This document shows positions 23,890-32,525 of a DNA stretch of 64,000 nt, one piece after another. Numbering within the stretch: position 1 is the stretch's first letter; every line of letters begins with the position of its first letter. The position numbers and the translations under genes are program-made. The stretch is from Dasypus novemcinctus (lineage: Eukaryota; Chordata; Mammalia; Cingulata; Dasypodidae), in assembly GCF_030445035.2 (NCBI RefSeq), contig NC_080696.1, positions 26,983,661 through 27,047,660 on the forward strand, given 5' to 3'. The notes beneath the pieces are model-generated. The model saw nothing but the letters and a program-made list of their open reading frames with translations, did not search any database and had not been told where the DNA came from.

Positions 23890-25390
23890 ACTTGAATATT
23901 TGTGACCCTTTTAAATTATATAATATTAAAAAAAGTAATAACAATTGAAATGTCCCTGTAGCACCCATATGAATCAAATAGAGCATGATCTACTTTTGCA
24001 ACCTACATTATACACTTTCTGATTTTAATCATTCACATTTCGTATAATTACCTATTTTTATGACTTTTATTGGCCTGACTACCTTGCCTGGTGATTGTAT
24101 ACATGATTTTCTCATGGGTGATATTAGTGATCATATCACTGTGTTGCTGTGAAGATTGAATAAGACCACTTGGTGTAGTCACCACAGTAATTTGTTCTGA
24201 ATTTGTTCTCAATCAAGGTAATTTGAGCTCAATTACAGTTCAATTCATTCTGCTCACACAGGACATTGGAAGGTACACCTAACTTTGCACGCAGTTGTGA
24301 ACAAGAAAGAAGGAAAAATAGAGATATAGAAATTAGTTGGAAAGCCTTAAGATATATTTAAGTGTTTTGCGTTTTTTTTTTTTTCAAATTCTTCTGATAG
24401 GAGTTTTCTAATTCTATGAAGAATAACATTGAATTTCTAAGTTTATATGTATTTTCAGGAAATCTATTAAAATGATAACATGAAAATAAACAAAACCCAT
24501 TATAATGTTCTTGGAAAGCACAATAAACCCACTTTGAGGAGAGATGAAGACCATTATCTAATATGAGGTCCTAAAGTTATTCTTTTCTCCTTGGACAATA
24601 TAAAGGAAACTGTAGAAAGGAAAAGATGTTCAAAGAAAAAGCACCACAAGTTTGTTTTCTTAAAAAAACACACACACACATTGTATAGAGAGCAGGAACA
24701 TTAAGTCATTGGGGACCAGGAGGACTATCTAATGAGTAAGACACATAAATCACCGATAGCTAGGCTAAATGTACATTGCATACTGTTTATAATCCAGATT
24801 CTATCTTTGTGCAGAGGGACTGATAACTTGAATCTTAAAGAAATCCAACTGCTGAGTTGATTATTTGGAAATTAGCTCCAAACAGCATGCAAGGGATAGT
24901 CAATGTCTTAGGATATGAGAAATGCAATTTTAGAATTTAGAGTTTACGCAGTGTTCAGCTAGGTAAATGAGTCTGGATATCTCTAGTTATCATTTTAGTG
25001 ATGGAAATGCAGATCGCAATTGATTTCTTAGATATTCAAATTATTCTACATTTCTTCAAACTGTTCCTGTGAATGTATGTCTTCCCATTATTTAATGAAC
25101 GTTGGTTGAGTGACATGTGCCAGTTTTCCCTAACATTGTTCATAGTTTTAATCTATGAATGGTAGAAGGAATTAGAAAGTGCATATTAATATCACTGATG
25201 GGGCAAATGTGAATTTAAGAATCTGAAATTAAGTAGTCTGAACATAAGAGAATGACTGGCATTTCAATGAGGAAGAAAACACTGAGAAGAAAAGCATAGA
25301 AATGGATCCACAATAATTGAAGAAGAATTAGATGAATCTGTGTGGTAAAGTATTTATCTTTCCTTCTGATATCTTGCCTGAGTGGGTGAT
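23890..25390. other. Unassigned AT-rich sequence
   Basis: No gene. Small (AC)n at about 24667-24680 and a T run at about 24372-24384. Confidence 0.45.
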
Positions 25391-25394
25391 AAAT

Positions 25395-25396
25395 AC

Positions 25397-25440
<44 letters not shown>

Positions 25441-25450
25441 ATCTATCTAT
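25395..25450. repeat. (TCTA)n microsatellite
   Basis: About eleven perfect TCTA units followed by an imperfect ATCTATCTATAG. It adjoins the 3' tail of the SINE at 25451-25526, so it probably grew from the SINE tail. Confidence 0.95.
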
Positions 25451-25526
25451 AGAAGGTATCAGGGATTGAATCCTGAACCTAGTACATGGGAAGACTCTCA
25501 ATCACCAAGCTACACCTGCTCCCTCA
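25451..25526 (-). mobile_element. tRNA-derived SINE head
   Basis: Minus strand reads GAGGGAGCAGGTGTAGCTTGG ... CAGGATTCAATCCCTG, the same short SINE type as at 23800. Confidence 0.75.
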
Positions 25527-25833
25527 TAATTTATTTTTGACACCTTAGTATACAGACTTAAATAAAGGGATAACCTCTGATTTTCACAGATTTATTTGTT
25601 TTGTAATTAATATAGTAATAAATTCAAGAGTTGCCTAAAAATATTCTGATGTGATGTTCTAAAAGGATAAGTAGTTCCTCACTGACAGAGAAATGATGCT
25701 TAGCTAGGGGGATAATTTCCACTGTAAGAAAATATTAAAAACTCTTGGTAGAAAGTCAGCACAGTGTTAATTAAGAAAAAGTGATTCACATGTTATAAAG
25801 TAGTGAGTAGACAAAGCAAAAGAATAATGTCCT

Positions 25834-26300
25834 TGCAACATCAACTACTGCTGAGCCGAGCTCAACAAAGGAACGACTCGAATGAGAGACGCCGCAGAAT
25901 TTAAGAGACACAAGAATTAAGAAAAGATGGGAACAGGAATCTCAGCGTCTCAAGGACTAAGAGCCACGACCCAAGCTTCCACATCATATTTATTGAACAT
26001 TTTTGCATGGAAGTCTAGCTACTGTTCTTACTCTTTAGATAACACTTTGTCAGAGCAATCATGCCCACATTTTCCCCATGGGGTGCAGGGCTCAAATGTT
26101 TCTTTCTGCAAACAATCACGGATTGTTCAGGGCAGTGTTCCATCTTGAAAGAACCTGATGTTCAGGGTTCATACCCTCATTTGCTTCTTGGAAACAGTTT
26201 AATCTCTGGCCCATAATGGATACTTTTTAACCTCCAGCTGTTTCTCTACCTGACAAACTTACCCAAAGTCTCTTAACAGGTCAATAAAAATCAAATGGAA
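25834..26300 (-). mobile_element. Probable class II LTR remnant
   Basis: Minus strand has AATAAA (complement at about 25988-25993) followed by R/U5-like text with CTTAGTCCTTGAGACGCTGAG, TTCTGCGGCGTCTCTCATTC and a GC-rich end of the sort seen in betaretroviral or IAP-type LTRs. The CpG cluster stands out from the AT-rich surroundings. No target duplication was found and the 5' edge is a guess. Confidence 0.45.
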
Positions 26301-26865
26301 ATATTTCTAAACTGGAATCTGTGTTTGTTACTCCGGACTTTGTTAACTGCCATTCTTGCCTGTGATGATTATGATGGTAATAATTTCTCCTACATATGTA
26401 GGAGAAAGGCACAGGATTATTTTGCAGTTTCTATTGGAGTTTTACCTATATTTTTATAGATTTAGAGGATTTTACTTAATTTATTACCCATTTTCACCTA
26501 CCTATGAAGATTAGCATAGCTAAATACTTCACTGCCAATAATTGTGGTGATTACATGATTTTATGTAAAATTAGTAGGCTAATAGAAAAAGTGAGGGTTT
26601 TAACATTAAATTTATTGTTGCTTTAGTTCTACATCTTTTGTGGTTTATGAATTTGTGATGTGGACTCTGAAAATTCTGCTTTCCTGTTCTGATTTGCTAA
26701 ATAATAATGATGTATTTTGTATATAATCAACCCAGGAAAGACTCAAGGGATTTTTACCCCTTAAAATACTGTTATTCTTGTATTAGTATAAAACTGAATA
26801 TGATTCCAATGTTATTACATAAATATTATTACAGATATTTTTTCAAATTTCTCCTTTATCTTTAT

Positions 26866-26942
26866 TTTTTAGGAGGCTCCGGGGTTTATACTGGAATCTT
26901 ATACATGGGAAGCAGGCACTCAAACCAATGAGCTCCCCTCCT
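26866..26942 (-). mobile_element. tRNA-derived SINE head
   Basis: Minus strand GGGGAGCTCATTGGTTTGAGTG ... CAGTATAAACCCCGG, the same short type. Confidence 0.7.
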
Positions 26943-29200
26943 TTATTTTTAAATTTGAAACTCAGATTTCCCTGTTTTAGTTAAAGGAGATTCATGTCTC
27001 TATATTTTGGATGAAGAAGTTATTTTGGAAGGAAATCAAGTCATTTATTTGCAGTGTACACTGCTAAAATTGATGGCCACATCCACAATAGAAACTATGC
27101 TCCTCCCTATTCTAAAATTATGGAACTAGACAATAAGTGGCAGTTTATACAGTAAGAATCATTATTTTTAGGGGAAAGTTAACTCAACAGGAAGGATTTC
27201 CAAGAAGAGAAATAATCTTCATCTCTGGCCTTGGGAATGGAGAAAACTGGTATTTCAGACACTTTTATTAAAATTGACTAGTTAGAATGTCAGTTTTGTG
27301 TCAATAAATGCAGATAGATGTTTGTTTGGCTTTGCCTTTTTGAGTCATAATTTAGTATGTCAACCATAATTTTGTCATTTTATTTTCAGTGGAGGGGTGG
27401 AGAGAGAACAACTAAGGTTGGTTTTAATTACTGGCAGTCGATTTAAATAACATTTTCTTTTTATGTCCATGTAAATGAATAGGCAATTACATTGAGTGCT
27501 CAAAACAATATTTTAAGTATTATTCCAAAATAAAAAAATATTCTTTTAACTTATAAGTGAGGAAATATTTACATAGTATAAATGCAGGTATATTGAGAAA
27601 ATCTAATCATCAAGGACTTGTCTATAAATTAATTCTAAATCTTAAAACTGCCACATAGCAATAAATTCAATTGTCTTACAGCTCCATCTTCATTTCAATG
27701 GAAATTTTTTAAATTTTCATGGTAACATGGCTCATATTATCTGTGAAATAGAAAGATGGGAAGGGAATCAAAAAACATTTGCTATGGAATGATAGCTACA
27801 AGATTAAGGCCAATGATGCACAGATTTTTAGGAAAGGTGATGAGTATTATTGATTCAGATTATGGTCAAAATTTATAGTAAAAACTCTTACACATGTGTT
27901 TACCAATCTATGTTAGTTTTCCATTTGTGTTGAGACTCAAACTAACTTAACAGAAGCTCTGATTAACCTAAAATGCGTAGGCTATGTTTCCATACATCAA
28001 ATGCTATTGGCTTAGTATAAAAATATCTGCTGAATGAAGAAGAGATTAAAAAATTTTCATTCTATATTTGACTATTAATTAAAGACACTTTTATTAAGAA
28101 TGAAGGGATTTGACTAGTAGACCTCAAAGTTTTCTTATTGTGCAAAATGATTTTATGATGCTACAATTTTCTTTTCTGTAGGGGAGTCAAATTTATCAGG
28201 CAGTGCTCTTAACAACTGTTAGAATACTGATTTGGTAACACTGATATTTTGATATAAAATCAGACTTTAATACTTCTATGATTAATAAGGCAATAGTCAT
28301 TTATTGATTGGTTTCATCTTTACAACCATTTAAGGCAAAGTCCAGTCACAAATTCACCATTTTAAATAAGAGATAACATTCATAGCTAAAGTGAGTGCTT
28401 CCAAAATTCACACATTGTGGTACCATTAAATAATGCCATGAAGGTAAAACTACCTTATGCTACTCTCTTGTAACTTTAACTAATGCTTTATTCTGTGATC
28501 CACTTAAGTATATGATTTTCATTAAAATATCAATATGTATAAATATACTTCTGTTATATAATGTCAGCATTTCTTATCACAAATCACTAAGAAAAAGGTA
28601 AACAAGAAATAAAAACATTAATCAAATCATTTGCATTGCTTTCTTACAGAGAACTTTTTCTTTCTACTTATGAAACATGCATGTATCATTATATTAATCT
28701 TTAATTTTATTTTCTAACCTATTCTGAAATTATTTTTAGATAGAATATATTCCACTAGTGACCACGATTAAAACTTTGCATTTGCTTCTGCATGGTTTAA
28801 CAAAGGCAATGTATGACGTATACATGAATTTTTAACAAATTTTGAGTATGTAAGGATACAGAGTGACATCCTTTCTAAGTATGTAGTTGTATATTTCATT
28901 GTAATTGGAAAATGTTTTATATCTATATGGCTTTTTAAAATTTCTATTTTGATTGAATGCATTTATTTTCATTGTCAAGATTGAACATAATGTTCTGAAA
29001 AACCTATGGAAATCATCATGAGGAAAACCAGGAAATATACTTTCATTAAATATCAGAATTTCATTTTCTGTAAAACTGGAATCATGTTATTAAACAGAGG
29101 TTCATGATATGTGTGTAACCATAAATATTCTCCAAAAGCATTTCCAACATTGCTTTATGTGATTTCAGGTGCCTGTTACATATTTTCACTTCACTGGAAC
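26943..29200. other. Unassigned AT-rich sequence
   Basis: No gene or recognisable repeat. Confidence 0.45.
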
Positions 29201-30157
29201 ATGGAAAATAGAAATAATGTCACTGTATCTATTTTCTTGGGACTTTCTCAAAACAGTTCCTTAGAAATATTGTTTATTATTATTTTCATTAAACTGTTAT
29301 TTGGATGGGAAACTTGCTTATAATGATTTCTATGTAATGCAGTAAACTAATTGACCTGCCCATGTAATTCTTCCTTAATTACCTCTTACTCTCTGGCCTT
29401 TGCTATACACCCACCATGATGTTCAAACTAATGACTGACTTACTGGCAAAAGGAAAATCATTTCCTATAATAACATAATAGCACAGCTTTTTCCACACAG
29501 AACATCAGAATCTTTATCCTTACAGGGATGGCTTATGACTGGTACATGGACATCTGCAAGCCCCTTTACTACACTACCATCATGAGCAGAAAGAGGTGTG
29601 ACATTATCATCATAACTTGTGCAGGGGGACTGGTACACTCTGCCAACCAATTTCTTCTCACCATCTTCTTATCCTTTTGTGGTCCCAATGAGATAAATAA
29701 CTTCTTCTGTGATGTGTTTCCTTTGCTGAAATTGGCCTGCACTGATACATACAAATTAGGTCTCTTGGTAATTGTCATTGTAGGTGTGATTGCTTTGGTT
29801 AGTTTTGTGATTTTGATATTATCTTATTTCCTAATGTTATACACCATCAGGGTTTATATTGTTGAAAGTCATAGTGAAGCTCTTTCCCCTTGCATTTCTC
29901 ACATTAGAGTTGTGGTGTTTTTCAATGCACCTATTATCTTCATTTGCATAAGACCCGCCATAATTTTTCCAGAAGATCAAGTGTTTTCTCTTTTCTACAC
30001 CATCATTGCTCCCATGTTCAACCCTCTGATTTACACTCTGAGAAACATGGAGATGAAGAGTGCCTTGAGAAAAGTATGGTGCCTTTGTTTCTTTTTCGAT
30101 GATAAGTGGTCTATTTGGAAGTCATTGCTGAATTTCATTCTAAGCATTTTTAAATAG
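29201..30157 (+). pseudogene. OR4-type olfactory receptor pseudogene
   Basis: Starts with an ATG and MENRNNVTVSIFLGLSQNSS, then TM1. A frame change occurs around the IWMGNLL position (about 29300), and several stops follow (TAA at about 29335 and 29364, a TAATAG pair at about 29475). From 29528 the last 209 residues are open. They contain [10 protein letters not shown] (from [10 protein letters not shown]), [22 protein letters not shown], a degraded [10 protein letters not shown] (from [10 protein letters not shown]), and [12 protein letters not shown]. The C-terminal half is unusually well kept, but without TM1-TM3 in frame it cannot form a receptor. It is closest in this window to the intact gene at 49887. 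Confidence 0.9.
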
Positions 30158-30718
30158 GTGTGTGCATAACCCAACCCCTAATATAGATCTGAAATGATAG
30201 TTAATTTTATTCAATAGTGTGCAAAAGCCAACCTCAAATTATAGATCAGTGTCTTCAACACTTGCCAAGAACTCTTTCTGATTAAGCATATTTGATGTAT
30301 TTTCTCATGCTAAGTTTTCCTTCACTGTCTTCACTTATCTACCTCAAATCTGCCTTATTTTTACTATTTGACAGTGCAAGGAAGTGTTTTCTCTGTTCCT
30401 CTTGTAATTCTCTTGGCAATATCTAACTGGAAGCCATCCAATACAGGAAAAATGATGTTTTTAGACTCCTAGCTCCAATATCACAAAGCAGAGCTTAGAA
30501 ATGTGGTTATTCCAGTTTAGGCCAATAGATAAATGAATGAAACATTTAACCATCTTAGCTACTCATTATTCATAAACATTCCTCTATTCAATTTGAAGCT
30601 CCTAATAAAACAGAAACATCTTTCTGTTTACACTGATCAAGATGTTTCTGTAAATATATTCTCATCCCATAACAGAAAATAAGAAAAATATCATCCCCCA
30701 AATCTTGGTATATGGCTG
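30158..30718. other. Unassigned sequence
   Basis: No gene seen. Confidence 0.4.
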
Positions 30719-31081
30719 TATTAGTCAGGGTTCTCTAGGGAAACAGAATCAATAGGAGATATATCTGTAAATATTATGAGATTTTACAAAATTCTCTCAT
30801 ATGACTGTGGGGATGCACAAGTCCAGAGTTTTGCAGGCAGGATGCAAACCAGAGGCTCCAAAGAAAGTCCAATGAAGGCCATTGATGAGTTTCTGGGAGA
30901 TGTTGGCTGTCCAAAGGTGAGCTGGGAAATTCTCTCAGAATGCTGAAATCACTTCCCTTTTTAAGGCATTCAAATGATTGGGAAAAGCATCATTCATTGT
31001 TGATGGCAAACTCCCTGGTTGATCATAGATGTAACCAGCCATCTATGCGGTAAACTCACTGATGACTAAAGTCTATAAATG
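30719..31081 (+). repeat. Old interspersed repeat, left part (interrupted by ERV2)
   Basis: Begins GTATTAGTCAGGGTTCTCTAGGG, a well-known start of a repeat common in mammalian genomes. Its right part resumes at 38131-38219 (ending AACACATTAGCC...CATCACA) after ERV2. I do not give a family name. Confidence 0.6.
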
Positions 31082-31623
31082 TGTTGGCCTCCGCTGCGGC
31101 ACTGCAGGCGGGTCACTGCAGGCGAGTCGCTGCCGGGGATTGGGCCTACGCCACGGCCTGACCGGGGCGGCAGCGGGCGGTTCAAGGCTTGGTGGGGACG
31201 CGCGGTTCGATGGAGGAAAAACCACGGAGACGAGGTCTATGCGCAGGTCTGATTTTATTCGGGAAGTACATGGGATTTTATAGTGTCATGGAGGCGGGGA
31301 GGTTGTGGGAGGGGCATGTCCGCGGGGCAGCTGAGGATTGGCTGCAGAGGCAAGGGCGGACCTGCGGTTTATGACGTAAGCCATTGATGGCAGAGGGGGT
31401 TGTTTCCGAGGTTGTGCCGGGGCGGATACGGGATGAGGGCGGTTGAAATGAGGCGGGGAGAACAGCGATCAGCTGGGAGGGGGAAGATAACAGTGGCTGG
31501 GAGGAGGGGCAGAGGGAGGCAGCAGCACAAACTGCTGCTGAGAAGGGCCATAATACAGGGAGGTTACGAGGAACAGGCGGGCAAAGTGTAAGGAAGCGAA
31601 AGGCAGGGTGGGAGCAAGGGACA
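31082..31623 (-). repeat. 3' LTR of ERV2
   Basis: 542 bp, matched base for base in length to 37584-38125. TATAAAA and AATAAA lie as in the 5' copy. Differences from the 5' LTR include several CpG-to-TpG type changes. Confidence 0.95.
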
Positions 31624-31626
31624 ATT

Positions 31627-31638
31627 GCTCCCTCTTTC
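31627..31638 (-). other. Polypurine tract of ERV2
   Basis: Minus strand GAAAGAGGGAGC, three bases before the TG of the 3' LTR. Confidence 0.75.
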
Positions 31639-31885
31639 AAAAATAAGAACCATTGGCGGCTTTGAAGAAAGCGCAGATTTTGCAGGATTGACATTTTGTA
31701 GGGAGGAAAGATGAGGGGGGTGAGAGGAGGGGAAATAGGAGAGAAAGGAATGAGGAGGGGTTACCGGCAGGGGGCGTGGGGGCACGAGGGGGGCGTGAGC
31801 AGAGGGGAGGGCAGCTGAAATGCCCGATTCCCCATGCGGAGGGCAGAGAACCCGTACCCACAGCTCGAGGCGACCACGATGGGCC

Positions 31886-32266
31886 CTATCGATGGCCGCC
31901 TCCTGCCACCTCCGTGAGCCACACCTGGGCGTGCCGGGCCTCCTCAGGAAGGGGATGGCTTTGGGAGAGGACTAGGACAGCTGTGGAAAGGTTGGTGACG
32001 AACTGCAAGGCGTCGAGGGGAATAGGGATGGAGACATTTGGCAACGACGAGGAGACAGGAAGGGCGAGGGGGTCGCAGCTTTCTGGGAGGAAGTCGCAGT
32101 TGGGGGAGTACATGGTGGGGAAGGTGGGGGAGTGAGGGGAGAGAAAGAGGAAACCAGGCGGTTGAAGAAGGGCGGCCCAAAGGGGCGTGGCCTGGGCTGA
32201 GGAGGCTAAGGAGAGCATAATGATGAGAAGGTGTAGGAGGGGGGGGTGGTAGGAGGGCGCGGGGCA
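31886..32266 (-). pseudogene. env: env N-terminal fragment of ERV2 (signal peptide and start of SU)
   Basis: One frame, open to a stop at 31886, has a hydrophobic signal-peptide core LLHLLIIMLSLASSAQA (minus strand from about 32239) and then about 95 residues that look like the start of a surface subunit. It has an N-glycosylation site (NVS) and few cysteines. There is no furin site, fusion peptide or membrane anchor, and only about 260 bp remain before the LTR, so TM is deleted. The frame differs by one base from the arginine-rich leader ORF; the two meet at a run of eight C (about 32240-32247). It cannot be a working glycoprotein. Confidence 0.6.
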
Positions 32267-32466
32267 GGGGAGGCGCGAGCACGACGGAGAAGCTGGAGAA
32301 TTTGCTGCTCGATGGAGGCATCTTCGAGGGAGAGATGGCTCAAGCGGCGGACAAGAAGACGATGTCGACGTCGCTCGCGGCGGGAGAGAGCTGGCGTGGT
32401 CCCTGCGGGTGATAGCGCAGGAGGGGCAGACTCAGGCGGGCTCGACTGGGCGACTGGAGGCGTCAT
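32206..32466 (-). CDS. Small arginine-rich leader protein of ERV2, candidate Rec/Rem/Rev-like factor
   Basis: 86 residues. The ATG sits exactly at a strong 3' splice site (TTTTTCTCCTCTTGTCATTGCAG then ATG), so it would be translated from a spliced env-type mRNA. Order: Pro/Ser-rich N-terminus (1-27); arginine-rich stretch RRERRRHRLLVRR (29-41); leucine-rich amphipathic stretch with L42, L45, L47, I52, I56, L57, L59, L60; then RRARASP. In betaretroviruses the env leader often doubles as an RNA-export protein with an arginine-rich RNA-binding/nuclear signal and a leucine-rich export signal, and this has the same parts in the same order. The ERV1 env leader is a diverged counterpart (SHREWCQMR...LSQLTL). 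Alternatively it is only the env leader, cut off from SU by a frameshift at the C run. Function is inferred. Confidence 0.6.
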   Translation of the reverse strand: MTPPVAQSSPPESAPPALSPAGTTPALSRRERRRHRLLVRRLSHLSLEDASIEQQILQLLRRARASPAPRPPTTPPSYTFSSLCSP

Positions 32467-32492
32467 CTGCAATGACAAGAGGAGAAAAACCT
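32467..32492 (-). promoter_or_regulatory. 3' splice site for the sub-genomic RNA of ERV2
   Basis: Minus strand has a pyrimidine tract TTTTTCTCCTCTTG followed by CATTGCAG directly before the leader ATG. Together with the donor at 37479 it would make the usual retroviral singly spliced RNA. Confidence 0.75.
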
Positions 32493-32525
32493 CACGGGGG
32501 GGTGAGGTGCGGAGAGGGGCCATCA

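Noticed and set aside
25395-25450. CRISPR-like array
   Set aside because: It is a four-base microsatellite with no spacers, in a mammalian genome.
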